Source: a virus
Length of the DNA: 64,000 nt
Direction: 5' to 3' (one strand)
Virus record (IMG/VR): IMGVR_UViG_3300023196_003068
Coordinates: 1 to 64,000 of that record
Positions 1 to 8,329 of this stretch are shown in pieces (the stretch's first letter is position 1; every line of letters starts with the position of its first letter). The notes beneath the pieces were generated by a model. It made no database searches. It was given only the letters and a program-made list of their open reading frames with translations, and was not told the DNA's origin. The translations under genes were made by a program, and so were the position numbers.

Positions 1-104
1 ATAAGAAAAAGATATGGTAGACGTACCACAATCATTCTTATTACGTGTGGGTATGTGGCTGCTCAACATAACACTTCGGAACTGAGGCCATGAAACATTA
101 AATT
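1..104. other. Left-edge region upstream of the first gene; hairpin-rich, no complete gene
   Basis: No complete gene is visible. Only the frame starting at base 1 is open; it runs 30 codons to a TGA at 91-93 and could be the tail of a gene cut by the window edge. Two hairpins can be drawn on the + strand: TGGTA (15-19) with TACCA (24-28) around a GACG loop, and TGGC+CTCA (56-59, 62-65) with TGAG+GCCA (83-90). This could be the 3' end of a structured RNA or the leader of the gene at 105. No promoter or tRNA signature was recognised. Confidence 0.3.
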
Positions 105-569
105 ATGACACTTAACGATATAAAAACGTACATCATTAAACAAAATTTAGATAGCCCTTCTCGAAAAAGAAAAGCTATTGACCAACGTATGTATCTTTAT
201 GCATATATATATCACTTTTTAAACTATAAAAATCTCACCAAAATAGGGAAACTATTTGGTAATAGAAATCACGCGTCTATAAGACATGCATTAATTAATG
301 CACCGCAAATACAATTCCAGGAAGATTTCTTAAACAATACCAAAGAACTCAATGATCAAATCCCTATTATTATTCCAGAGTATAAACAGAGCTTAAAAAA
401 CATAACACACACCTACGAACTTAACATTAAGGTGTCACGTTCTGAATTCTATACTTATATGGAAACTAAGGATAACAAAATAGTTTATGACATACTATTT
501 CGCCACCTTATAGGCTCCGCACCAAAACTTAATAACTCAAGGAATCCTTTCAAAATATCAAACAAATAA
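105..569 (+). CDS. DnaA domain-IV-like DNA-binding protein
   Basis: A 154-aa protein whose residues 19-65 resemble the C-terminal DNA-binding domain (domain IV) of the replication initiator DnaA: a basic SRKRKAIDQR start, a helix, then TKIGKLFG-NRNHASIRHAL. This last part matches the DnaA signature in which a G/N-R-[DN]-H-[TA]-[ST] segment contacts the DnaA box. There is no AAA+ domain, so it cannot be a full initiator. It probably binds DnaA-box-like sites, perhaps at the phage origin, or interferes with host DnaA; that role is inference. Residues 70-154 are unassigned. It is the first complete gene of the replication cluster, which fits a replication or regulatory role. Confidence 0.7.
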   Translation: MTLNDIKTYIIKQNLDSPSRKRKAIDQRMYLYAYIYHFLNYKNLTKIGKLFGNRNHASIRHALINAPQIQFQEDFLNNTKELNDQIPIIIPEYKQSLKNITHTYELNIKVSRSEFYTYMETKDNKIVYDILFRHLIGSAPKLNNSRNPFKISNK

Positions 570-626
570 AGGTACTATCATCACTTCACTCTATACAATT
601 ATCACACTTATAAAAAACATCTATAA

Positions 627-1259
627 ATGGACACAGAAACTATTACCTATAAATCACATAAAATCGAAATAGAACAGGACGATTCAGCAGAAAATCCTAG
701 AACACATCACGATCCTATATCAACTATAGTAGCTAATGAGATTACATATAATGAATCCGAGCACACTGATTATTCTTCAATTAACGATTGGTTAGAATAC
801 GAAACATGGGAGGACATTAAAAAGCATTATATATTCAATGTTAAAATTGTAGCTATATTGCCTTTATACCTTCGCAATGATTGGGTTGATACATTAAATA
901 CAACACAGCAAGGTCGTCAGATAGGATTTATATATATTACCAAAGAATCCTGGAACAATCAAATGGGTACTGATTTTGACTCACACAAACAAAAAAGAAG
1001 CCTAGCCAATAGATATATAAAAGCAGAAATAGAAACACTTAATAATTGGCTTATGAATGATTGTTATGGTTGGACAATTCCATCACTAATGGAATCCTGT
1101 TGGGGGTTTTATGGTTCTGACCATAGTAAATCCGGTTTATTAGAATCCGCAAAAGATGAGATAGACCATGATCTTAGATACAAGCATAAAATACACCTTG
1201 AGAAGCTTAAAAAATACATTAAAGGAAATACACCAATACAATATAGATTTACGACATGA
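627..1259 (+). CDS. Conserved phage hypothetical protein
   Basis: A 210-aa protein of unknown function. It resembles a family common in phages and plasmids, with an early segment on the pattern YKSHKIEIEQDDSAENPR, a central ILPLYL followed by GFIYITKE, and a C-terminal stretch in which an acidic helix leads to a WLMNDCYGW block and then CWGFYG. I know of no assigned activity for it. Its stop overlaps the start of the downstream helicase by four bases (ATGA at 1256-1259), so the two are probably translationally coupled. The 57-base gap upstream shows no clear promoter. Confidence 0.65.
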   Translation: MDTETITYKSHKIEIEQDDSAENPRTHHDPISTIVANEITYNESEHTDYSSINDWLEYETWEDIKKHYIFNVKIVAILPLYLRNDWVDTLNTTQQGRQIGFIYITKESWNNQMGTDFDSHKQKRSLANRYIKAEIETLNNWLMNDCYGWTIPSLMESCWGFYGSDHSKSGLLESAKDEIDHDLRYKHKIHLEKLKKYIKGNTPIQYRFTT

Positions 1260-2599
1260 AAAATCCTAAAAAAATATTAGATGCGAGAGAAACAAATATT
1301 GATTATACTCGCGATCAAGCAAAAGCATTAGTGCATATAGAATCCTTTTTATCCACAAATGATAAATTTTACCTACTTGTAGGTAATGCAGGAACCGGTA
1401 AAACAACTATTGCCGAAAATATAGCCAGATACTCAAATGCACTTATTTTAGCACCAACAAACGCAGCTATTAAAAGACTTAAGGATAAGTTTATGTCTGA
1501 AACAATTAAAGACAATCGATTTAAAACTATTCATCAAGCATTATACGGAACTCCAGACTTAGATACAGGAGAGTTTAGAATATCAGATAATATGGAATCT
1601 CGCTGCGTATACCTTATTGATGAAGTCTCTATGATTGATTTGAAAGTCTTAAAAGATTTAATAGTAGAAACCACCAAAAAGAATTCTCGAATCATATTTA
1701 TGGGAGATGATTTTCAATTGGAACCTATAGGATATGATCCTAAAATATTCCAATGGGAAGCCTGCCCATTTATGCTCGAACATCATAATGAACGATTCCA
1801 AGAAAATTGGAAGTTTAAGCTAAATGAAGTCAAGCGTAGCGATGGAGTAATTTTATCCGTAGCTACTCATTTGAGAAACAATAAAGGATGTCAAATCCTT
1901 AACTATAACACCCCTGAATTTAAGGTTGTTCCAAAATTCACCGAAGAATTACCTTTAGATATATCACACGAGAAAGATTTCATTGTCTTGGTATCTACCA
2001 ATAAAAGAAGAATGAAATACAACCAACATATTCGTATTGCTAAATTTAAAGAAGATGCAGTACATCCGGTTGTTGATGGAGAAAGATTAATATCAGTAGC
2101 TAATGCACAATACCTAAATGGAGATATATATACCATTCGACATCCAAAAATAATTGATGAATTTAATGTGGAGATAAATATAGGAACTCAAAATGATCCT
2201 AATTTTAAAGAATACCAATTTATCCTATTAGAGCATGAAGTAGAGAACTCTTTTAACTCATTTAAAACTCTTCTCATACCTAATTTAGATAAACCATCAT
2301 TACATCCCACAACATTACTATCATCACAATACATTAAAAATCACCCAAAACTTACTAAGTTCACAAAATCATATTACAACAAAAAAAAGATATGGAACAA
2401 TATGGTAAACATTTCAACATATGGATATGCCACATCAGTACATAAAAGCCAGGGCAACGAATGGGATACAGTTTATATTGATTGCGATTGGCTATCAAAT
2501 AAATGGAATCATGCACGTTGGCTATATACAGCTATCACAAGAGCTAAAAAACGTGTAGAATTAAAGAAGTCAAATTATTTTCAACTAATAGATATTTAA
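1256..2599 (+). CDS. SF1 DNA helicase (Dda/RecD2-like)
   Basis: A 447-aa superfamily 1 helicase with a full motif set. Walker A GNAGTGKT lies at about residues 43-50, motif Ia around LAPTNAAIKRL, Walker B IDEVSM near 122, motif III GDDFQLEP near 151, motif V SVHKSQGNEW near 395 and motif VI TAITRAKKRV near 427. The VHKSQG and AITRAKK blocks are typical of the RecD2/Dda branch of 5'-3' helicases; the length is close to T4 Dda (439 aa). It likely remodels forks, initiation structures or recombination intermediates. It overlaps the upstream gene by four bases and is followed after one base by the Api92-like gene. Confidence 0.88.
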   Translation: MKNPKKILDARETNIDYTRDQAKALVHIESFLSTNDKFYLLVGNAGTGKTTIAENIARYSNALILAPTNAAIKRLKDKFMSETIKDNRFKTIHQALYGTPDLDTGEFRISDNMESRCVYLIDEVSMIDLKVLKDLIVETTKKNSRIIFMGDDFQLEPIGYDPKIFQWEACPFMLEHHNERFQENWKFKLNEVKRSDGVILSVATHLRNNKGCQILNYNTPEFKVVPKFTEELPLDISHEKDFIVLVSTNKRRMKYNQHIRIAKFKEDAVHPVVDGERLISVANAQYLNGDIYTIRHPKIIDEFNVEINIGTQNDPNFKEYQFILLEHEVENSFNSFKTLLIPNLDKPSLHPTTLLSSQYIKNHPKLTKFTKSYYNKKKIWNNMVNISTYGYATSVHKSQGNEWDTVYIDCDWLSNKWNHARWLYTAITRAKKRVELKKSNYFQLIDI

Positions 2600-2600
2600 T

Positions 2601-3194
2601 ATGCCAAATTGGTGCTATAATAGCGTACAGTTCGATGGAGACGAAAAACAAATAAGTAGAATACAAAAGGTATTCGATAAAATGATACAAATTCAAGTAA
2701 GAACACAAAAAGCATCTAAATTTTTGCTTATAGAGAAAAATGAAGACCTACAATATTGCTTTGATATCAACTTTGAAAAAGGCGATGATCATATGTCATA
2801 TACAACCAGATGGAGTCCAGACCCCAAGACATTTGTAATAATATCTAAGCTGTTTAATGTCGGATTTCATTATGAGTGTGATGAATCAGGAATGGGAATC
2901 TATGGAGCATATAAATTTTGTCCACATGAAAACATTCTATACCAAAAATTTCTTACCGATGATGATATAAGTAGCTGTCATGTTTGTGATAACGAAGAAC
3001 ATGGAGATCCTTGTAAAAAAGAAGATTGCATGCATACCTTTGTAAATTACGACACAATGGATAATGCTCTTGAAGATACTTTATGGGAAGAATGTGAAGA
3101 ACATTCTAATATAGAATACAAACACCATGTAGATCCAAGACGCGAAATTCAAATAATTAATGGCGTTTATCCACCTACTAATGCAGATACTTAA
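2601..3194 (+). CDS. Api92-like ferredoxin-fold protein (DUF1281 type)
   Basis: A 197-aa protein beginning MPNWCYNSVQFDG, the signature start of the Api92-like/DUF1281 family found in many phages and plasmids. The family's ferredoxin-like domain fills roughly residues 1-115 and includes a TRWSPDPKTF block and a GMGIYGAY block. Residues 125-150 hold a cluster of cysteines and histidines (CHVC, CKKEDCMH) that could bind a metal; this looks like an addition to the basic fold. The function of the family is not known. Its end overlaps the next gene's likely start by 14 bases. Confidence 0.72.
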   Translation: MPNWCYNSVQFDGDEKQISRIQKVFDKMIQIQVRTQKASKFLLIEKNEDLQYCFDINFEKGDDHMSYTTRWSPDPKTFVIISKLFNVGFHYECDESGMGIYGAYKFCPHENILYQKFLTDDDISSCHVCDNEEHGDPCKKEDCMHTFVNYDTMDNALEDTLWEECEEHSNIEYKHHVDPRREIQIINGVYPPTNADT

Positions 3195-3573
3195 GATAAC
3201 ACTAAAAAAAGAAGGAGATAAGCTAATCATTCCAAATAAGTTGGATGAGGAAAGATATAAATTATTCATAAATTCCCTTGACCAGGATAATGAAGTTGAA
3301 GTCCTCTTTGAATTAAAAAAAGAAGACAACACAAAGTCTCAATTAGCCAAAATACATGTATGTATTAAAATTATGGCAGACGAACAAGGATCCAGTGTGC
3401 GAGACATGAAACAACAAGTAAAAAATGAATGTGGAATGTCTTATATGGATGAGAAACAAAATAAAGTATATGAATCCTTTGCTAAGTGCTCTAAAAAAGA
3501 GCTATCAAACGTAATAGAAACATGTATTCAAATGGCAAGATTCATGAATATTAATCTCAATCATCTAGATTGA
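3181..3573 (+). CDS. Hypothetical protein, possibly NinB-like
   Basis: A 130-aa protein starting at ATG 3181. An in-frame ATG at 3160 would give a longer overlap with the upstream gene, so the nearer start is preferred. The C-terminal half (LAKIHVCIKIMADEQG, then FAKCSKKELSNVIETCIQMA) has the helical layout of small phage recombination proteins of the NinB type, in which an S-x-x-E-L segment leads into a final helix. This resemblance is weak and no catalytic residues are recognised. Its last 17 bases overlap the 3' end of the antisense gene at 3557-3859, so the two are tail to tail. Confidence 0.55.
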   Translation: MQILKITLKKEGDKLIIPNKLDEERYKLFINSLDQDNEVEVLFELKKEDNTKSQLAKIHVCIKIMADEQGSSVRDMKQQVKNECGMSYMDEKQNKVYESFAKCSKKELSNVIETCIQMARFMNINLNHLD

Positions 3574-3859
3574 TATCCGGAACAGGCTTATACACTAAAA
3601 CATCTTGTTCTGCAGCTGCATTTTCAATGCCCATAAGCATAACATACATTAAGTATAGCCTATGCTCTTTTAAAGTAGTAATCTTTTTATTAGATATGTT
3701 ATCTAATATCAAGCCAATACCTGCCTTATCCTCACCTTCAATAAGAAAATTATTGAAGACCGATTTCAGGCTAATATAATAATCACCTATTATTTCAATC
3801 TTAATAACTGAATCCTTGGGAATAGAAGGATATTTTTTAACTTTTAAATCATCACTCAT
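3557..3859 (-). CDS. Small antisense hypothetical protein within the early operon
   Basis: A 100-aa protein on the minus strand, the only minus-strand gene seen left of 23 kb. It is called real because it fills a 285-base gap that has no convincing + strand gene, has ordinary soluble-protein composition and ends in an acidic tail (PDINLDD). Its start codon and that of the UDG-like gene share the tetramer CATG at 3857-3860, so both genes start back to back, and its 3' end overlaps the upstream + gene by 17 bases. No family is recognised. It could be a toggle-like regulator or simply an inserted gene; the alternative is a fortuitous antisense frame. Confidence 0.65.
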   Translation of the reverse strand: MSDDLKVKKYPSIPKDSVIKIEIIGDYYISLKSVFNNFLIEGEDKAGIGLILDNISNKKITTLKEHRLYLMYVMLMGIENAAAEQDVLVYKPVPDINLDD

Positions 3860-4532
3860 GAGTAATACTAATAAAATTCAAGACACAATAAACAAACTTT
3901 GTACAAAATACGAAAAAACATCTTGGGTAGACACTCTACCAGTCATTTTTAAAACCGAAGAGTTTGAAATGGCCATGAACCAATTGATAAGTGACATCCA
4001 GGCGGGACAGCCTTTCACACCAACTTTCAAAGACTTATTTAAATCATTTGATCTTTGTCAATTAAAGGACGTAAAAGTTATCTTTGTTAACTCACATCCA
4101 TATTCAGAAAAAGGAATAGCCAATGGACTTGCCTTTGGTGGAGCTCTCAGCCCTTTTACAAAAGAAATCGATGATTTCTATCCTCTTCCTAATTTTGATG
4201 ATGATAAATTATCTTTAGAATATCTTCCTAAAAATGGAGTAATGCTTCTTAACAGAGCATTAACCTGTCCCATAGGAAAAGATACAGATCATATTCCCAT
4301 GTGGACACCCATATTTGATGAGCTATTTAAAGACATCGCATATAAAACATCAAAAACAATATTTGTATTTATTGGAAATGATGTAGAATACTTATCAAAG
4401 CACGTTAGAAAAGGGCAATATAAACTATTCATTCCCGAAATTCCATCTGAAGGTCAATGGGACTCTATAGATATACTAAATCGCATAAACGAAATCCTAA
4501 AAAAGATTGAAAAAGAACCGATTGATTGGTGA
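3858..4532 (+). CDS. Uracil-DNA glycosylase-like protein with altered catalytic motif
   Basis: A 224-aa protein with the family 1 UDG layout: a strand followed by VNSHPYSEKGIANGLAF (V77 onward), where UNG has a GQDPYH...GLCF block, then YLPKNGVMLLNRALT near residues 123-137, matching UNG's leucine-rich LLN segment, then WTPIFDELF. The catalytic Asp of GQDPY is replaced by His80, and the usual HPSPLS loop is not recognisable (LFIPEIPSEGQW is in its place). UDGs excise uracil from DNA; with these changes this protein may be a binding-only or repurposed version. The ATG at 3858 is preferred to one at 3816 that would lie inside the antisense gene. Confidence 0.72.
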   Translation: MSNTNKIQDTINKLCTKYEKTSWVDTLPVIFKTEEFEMAMNQLISDIQAGQPFTPTFKDLFKSFDLCQLKDVKVIFVNSHPYSEKGIANGLAFGGALSPFTKEIDDFYPLPNFDDDKLSLEYLPKNGVMLLNRALTCPIGKDTDHIPMWTPIFDELFKDIAYKTSKTIFVFIGNDVEYLSKHVRKGQYKLFIPEIPSEGQWDSIDILNRINEILKKIEKEPIDW

Positions 4533-4559
4533 TAATTCACTATATTGGTAGCCCCTTTT

Positions 4560-5162
4560 ATGTTAAAGCAATCAACATTCTTTAGGAAACTAAAACAAAA
4601 AAAACTTACCCTGATGGAGTATCAAACTATCTATAATCTTAAGATAATAGACAATACAACGTTGTCTAAATCAACAAAAGATAAGATAAGAAAGATGATA
4701 CCATCTATATATATTAACCTTGGAAGTTGCACATTATCCGATAAAGGAGAAAGATTAGTTAATGAAATAGAAATGTTATTTAAGCCTCTTAAGAAGCTAA
4801 AAAACATTGAACTACTAGGAAATGATTTTAAAGAAAAAATCCAGGAGTTCGTAATGATATTTCCAAAACAAAAACTTCCTTCAAATAAATACGCAAGAGG
4901 TAATGTTAAGAACATAGAGATAAATTTTATGTGGTTCTTTCAAGAATACACAGACTATAATTGGAAGATAATATTAGAAGCTACTGAAAAATACGTAGAA
5001 GAATACAGACTAAACAATTATGAGTACATGAGAACAGCAATGTATTTTATTAAAAAGATAAAAGATAACACACCCGAATCGGAATTAGCAAACTATTGTG
5101 ACATTGTTACTAATTCTGATGATTACATCCCCAAGCGTCAAATTAAATCGCGTGTAGTATGA
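4560..5162 (+). CDS. Possible replicative helicase loader / replisome accessory protein
   Basis: A 200-aa protein starting at ATG 4560; an in-frame TTG at 4545 would add five residues. The C-terminal half has a recognisable layout seen upstream of DnaB-type helicases in Bacteroidota phages: a FPKQKLPSNKYARGN segment, a WFFQEY block, an ILEATEKYV helix, then MRTAMYFIKK and a final ELANYCD. Its position directly before the helicase, with a four-base ATGA overlap at 5159-5162, suggests a helicase loader or fork organiser. This is inference from context; there is no ATPase motif, so it is not a DnaC-type loader. Confidence 0.55.
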   Translation: MLKQSTFFRKLKQKKLTLMEYQTIYNLKIIDNTTLSKSTKDKIRKMIPSIYINLGSCTLSDKGERLVNEIEMLFKPLKKLKNIELLGNDFKEKIQEFVMIFPKQKLPSNKYARGNVKNIEINFMWFFQEYTDYNWKIILEATEKYVEEYRLNNYEYMRTAMYFIKKIKDNTPESELANYCDIVTNSDDYIPKRQIKSRVV

Positions 5163-6169
5163 GTGAGAAAGCTAACAACACTACTGTACAAAATTGGATT
5201 TCACATCATATATTCTATGAAGAAGCTTTGCTTTATATGGAGAAGCGAGCAGAAGGTAAGATTCATAGCTTTAAAACTCCTTGGCATAAAATTAATGATG
5301 CAGGGATACTTGGGTTCGAATACAACTCTATAATCCTATTAGCGGCACGCCCCGGTGGAGGAAAGACTTTAATGAAAGATCAAATGATTCGTGAAGGTTT
5401 TCGTATCAACAAGGGGCAAGGAATACGCGTCTTAGAATTTAATTTTGAAATGGTAGGAAGAAACTCTAAGATAAGAGAATTCTCATCTGTAAGTAAACAC
5501 AGCTACAAATATTTATGTAGCGCAGAACAAGAAGGGGTTACTATTGATCCAGAACTCATTGAAAAATGTAGAAAATATGCAGCTTCGGCTTCAAAATATC
5601 CGATTGATGTTGTAGATAAACCAACTCCTGTAACAGGACTTCGTTCTACTATCATCAATTATATGGATTACCATTATAAAAAAAACGGAAGATATCCTAA
5701 AACAATTGTAACATTAGACCATTCAGTATTAGTAAAAAAAACTAAAGGACAATCAACTTTAGAAATGCTTAACGCTTTAGGAGAAATGACAACTGAACTA
5801 AAGAAAATATATCCAATACTTTTTATAATACTATCACAATTAAACAGAGAAATAGACTCCCCAGTAAGATGCGAAAATGGTAGACATGGGAATTATCCCT
5901 CACCAAATGATATCTTTGGAGGAGATGCATTAAATCAACATGCAGATATGGTAATCATTCTTGATAGACCAGCTCTTAGGCATATCACTGTATATGGACC
6001 AGAGCGATATATCATTGAAGATGATACACAATTAGTAGCTCATATTGTAAAAACTAGAACAGGAGATACTCGTATGAGTTTCTTTGGTGCAAATTTTAAA
6101 AATATGTCCATAGATGATGCAAACACTCCTCCACAAGAGGAGCCTAGAAAAAAACATGGCAAAAAATAA
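5159..6169 (+). CDS. DnaB-like replicative DNA helicase
   Basis: A 336-aa RecA-fold hexameric helicase (SF4). Walker A ARPGGGKT is at residues 63-70, Walker B lies in TIVTLDHSVL near residue 187, the H3-like LSQLNREID near 226, and HADMVIILDRP follows. The enzyme would unwind DNA at the fork with the phage primase and polymerase. It is shorter than bacterial DnaB (about 470 aa) and lacks the N-terminal collar domain, so primase contact may be made another way. The C-terminus is basic and low-complexity (KKHGKK). It overlaps the upstream possible loader by four bases and the next gene by 14. Confidence 0.88.
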   Translation: MSEKANNTTVQNWISHHIFYEEALLYMEKRAEGKIHSFKTPWHKINDAGILGFEYNSIILLAARPGGGKTLMKDQMIREGFRINKGQGIRVLEFNFEMVGRNSKIREFSSVSKHSYKYLCSAEQEGVTIDPELIEKCRKYAASASKYPIDVVDKPTPVTGLRSTIINYMDYHYKKNGRYPKTIVTLDHSVLVKKTKGQSTLEMLNALGEMTTELKKIYPILFIILSQLNREIDSPVRCENGRHGNYPSPNDIFGGDALNQHADMVIILDRPALRHITVYGPERYIIEDDTQLVAHIVKTRTGDTRMSFFGANFKNMSIDDANTPPQEEPRKKHGKK

Positions 6170-6653
6170 TAACATTGGTATGAGTAATAAAATAAAAATA
6201 GCCGAGTTACGCGAAAAACATGAAAGAACTTTCGAAAAATTAGGAGTACCCGATGCTCTTTATATTCCAAAAATGATCTTCGGAACACCTCTAAGATTAT
6301 TATTCTTTAGAAGTGAACTTGAAGCTGGCAAAGATATATACACAGAAAGAGTAAATCAAGATTATGAAACATTAGATGAAAAACGATCATTATATGTATG
6401 GAAATTTGATGCTGAATATAAAGATAAGCTAGAAAAAAAACCATATGGAGATGATGTCATGTATTATATTGACTTTAGTGACTTCAAATCTATTCCTATC
6501 AATGAAGAAGCAGCTAAATTTGATATTCCAGACCCTAATTCAGATGCTCCATTTGAAGAACTTATGGTTAGAGATTTATGTGCGATATTATGGAAGGAAC
6601 CAGTAAGCCAAAAAAGTTGGCTTAATGATTTAGTTAAACAAGTAAAACGTTAA
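6156..6653 (+). CDS. Hypothetical protein of the replication operon
   Basis: A 165-aa protein with no recognised family. The ATG at 6156 follows an A-rich stretch and overlaps the helicase end by 14 bases; an in-frame ATG at 6180 just after the helicase stop is a reasonable alternative start. It opens with a charged helix (AELREKHERTFEKLG), then an aromatic-rich middle, and ends in a basic segment (NDLVKQVKR). Its position between the DnaB-like helicase and the Sak4-like ATPase suggests a role in replication or recombination, but no motif supports a specific one. Confidence 0.6.
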   Translation: MAKNNNIGMSNKIKIAELREKHERTFEKLGVPDALYIPKMIFGTPLRLLFFRSELEAGKDIYTERVNQDYETLDEKRSLYVWKFDAEYKDKLEKKPYGDDVMYYIDFSDFKSIPINEEAAKFDIPDPNSDAPFEELMVRDLCAILWKEPVSQKSWLNDLVKQVKR

Positions 6654-6655
6654 AA

Positions 6656-7480
6656 ATGCAAAAAATAAATTTACCAACAAAGCCGCGACCTGCGGTACAG
6701 TTAACACCAAGAAGAACAATATTATTTTCCAAGCCTAAGACAGGGAAAACTATAACGGTAAGCAAATTACCTAAATGTTTAATCCTTGATTTTGAAAAAG
6801 GAACATTGGCTATTGACGCAATAGCATATCAAATTAATAAAGTTAAAGATGTAATTGATGTATGTGCTCAAATAAAAGAGGATGGTTATCCTTATGATTA
6901 CATTGCTATAGATACGGCATCAGCATTAGAAGAAATGTGCCATCCAGAAGCTGAACGTAGATGGTCTAGAACAAAAGATGGATCCAAATGGTTTCTTACC
7001 GATGATAAAGGAAATCTACACCCACAATCAGGGAAGGCAACAATGGGAAATATATTAAATCTCCCTTTCGGTAAAGGCTATGCGTTAATAGCAGAAGTAT
7101 TTACAGAAGTGCTAAATATTATAGAAAAACATGCTCCAAAAATAATCATACTCGCACATAGCACATATGCTACAGTAAACAAAGAAGGAGTAGAATTTAA
7201 TTCACTTGACATAATGTTAGGAAAGAAAAGTAAATTCGCTGCAACATTCCGAGCAGATGCTATTGGATATATTTATCGTAAAGGAAAACAAAACTTTATA
7301 AACTTTACAGCATCAGAAGATGTAGGTGCTGGAGGAAGACATCGTTATTTAGAAAAAGACCATATTTTAATAAGTGAATGGGATATAGATAAAGAAGGTA
7401 ATGAAGAACTCATTACATATTGGGATAAGATTTACACCCCTAAGAATGGTAAATCAACTAAGAAAACCATTAAAAAATAA
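6656..7480 (+). CDS. Sak4-like RecA-fold ATPase (single-strand annealing/recombinase)
   Basis: A 274-aa P-loop ATPase of the phage nucleotide-binding protein type to which Sak4 belongs. Walker A FSKPKTGKT is at residues 24-32, a strand with LILDFEKG follows as in Sak4, Walker B YDYIAIDTAS is near 81-90, and a sensor-like IIILAHSTY near 165. Sak4-type proteins bind single-stranded DNA and help annealing or strand exchange with a phage SSB. The SSB-like gene follows after three bases, which supports this reading. The basic C-terminus (KNGKSTKKTIKK) may contact DNA. Confidence 0.78.
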   Translation: MQKINLPTKPRPAVQLTPRRTILFSKPKTGKTITVSKLPKCLILDFEKGTLAIDAIAYQINKVKDVIDVCAQIKEDGYPYDYIAIDTASALEEMCHPEAERRWSRTKDGSKWFLTDDKGNLHPQSGKATMGNILNLPFGKGYALIAEVFTEVLNIIEKHAPKIIILAHSTYATVNKEGVEFNSLDIMLGKKSKFAATFRADAIGYIYRKGKQNFINFTASEDVGAGGRHRYLEKDHILISEWDIDKEGNEELITYWDKIYTPKNGKSTKKTIKK

Positions 7481-7483
7481 AAG

Positions 7484-8269
7484 ATGGGAATAAATACTAG
7501 TGACATAAAAGTAGGAGGGGGTAGCCTTCCAAAATCATTTACACCAGGAAATCATGTTTGTAAAATCAACAACATTTCTTTGCGATGGCCTAAGTACTTG
7601 CAAAATAAAGGCGAAAAAGCTTATGAAGTTGTTCTGGATTTAGAAACAAAACCCATCACTGAAGAATTTGAAGGATGGCTAATTGATTCCGAAAAAGAAA
7701 ACGGACCAAGATATCTTGGGCAAACCGGAAGAATTAAAAGTCGAAAATGGCCATACAAAGATGGATCGTGGACTAAAGACGGAAAAACTGTAAAATTTGA
7801 TATGGCTTTAGACATCCTAAAGGTAATCAAAAGCATTGAAAATGAATGTAACTCACAATTCCTTATGGAAACATCAGGAAAATACGATACAGTTGAAGAA
7901 ATCGTAGAGGCTTTTAATAACGCCAAGCCATTCAAAGATGTATATATGAACTGGTGCATAGGTGGAGAACAAGAAATACAAGATAACGGACATCCGAAGT
8001 ATTATATGTTTCTTCCTAAATACCAAAGAGGTACAAGCTTGTTCGCTAACGAAGAAAAAGCAAATCAAGTCCTCGTCTTTGACAAAGCATTGCATGTTGA
8101 AGGCAAGCCTTCAGCTCAACCAGTAGCTGGATTTTCAGCTAATGAAAATGAAGCTAAAGCAGGAGGAGCTGACGCATTATGGGATAATTCAGCTGATGAT
8201 AAAGAAGACCCGTTTGCGGTAGACAATTCATCTAATGATGAAGAAGATCCGTTTGCAGTAGAAGAATAA
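7484..8269 (+). CDS. Single-stranded DNA-binding protein-like
   Basis: A 261-aa protein judged to be the phage SSB from its position after the Sak4-like ATPase, its SSB-like organisation and its acidic tail. Residues 1-190 form a probable OB-type domain rich in K, W and aromatic residues. After a flexible Ala/Glu linker, the last 25 residues are strongly acidic and contain EDPFAV twice. Acidic tails ending in Pro-Phe are the docking site of bacterial SSBs for partner proteins. The fold is not proven by eye. A strong terminator follows at 8287-8318, so this is probably the end of a transcription unit. Confidence 0.62.
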   Translation: MGINTSDIKVGGGSLPKSFTPGNHVCKINNISLRWPKYLQNKGEKAYEVVLDLETKPITEEFEGWLIDSEKENGPRYLGQTGRIKSRKWPYKDGSWTKDGKTVKFDMALDILKVIKSIENECNSQFLMETSGKYDTVEEIVEAFNNAKPFKDVYMNWCIGGEQEIQDNGHPKYYMFLPKYQRGTSLFANEEKANQVLVFDKALHVEGKPSAQPVAGFSANENEAKAGGADALWDNSADDKEDPFAVDNSSNDEEDPFAVEE

Positions 8270-8286
8270 CAATTTTTTCACTATTA

Positions 8287-8318
8287 AAAGGTGGGACACA
8301 ATAGTTCCACCTTTTTTT
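8287..8318 (+). terminator. Rho-independent terminator after the SSB-like gene
   Basis: AAAGGTGG (8287-8294) pairs with CCACCTTT starting at 8307 around a 12-base loop, followed at once by a run of T. It would separate the replication/recombination genes from the primase gene starting at 8330. Confidence 0.85.
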
Positions 8319-8329
8319 AACCTTAATAT

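Noticed and set aside
1349-1357. Perfect DnaA-box sequence TTATCCACA (also at 62714-62722)
   Set aside because: Both lie inside coding genes and are single sites; such a nine-base word is expected to occur about once by chance in a window this size, so no origin is called.
3570-3779. A + strand frame of 69 codons inside the antisense gene
   Set aside because: Hydrophobic shadow-like composition; the minus frame is a better protein and fits the gap exactly.
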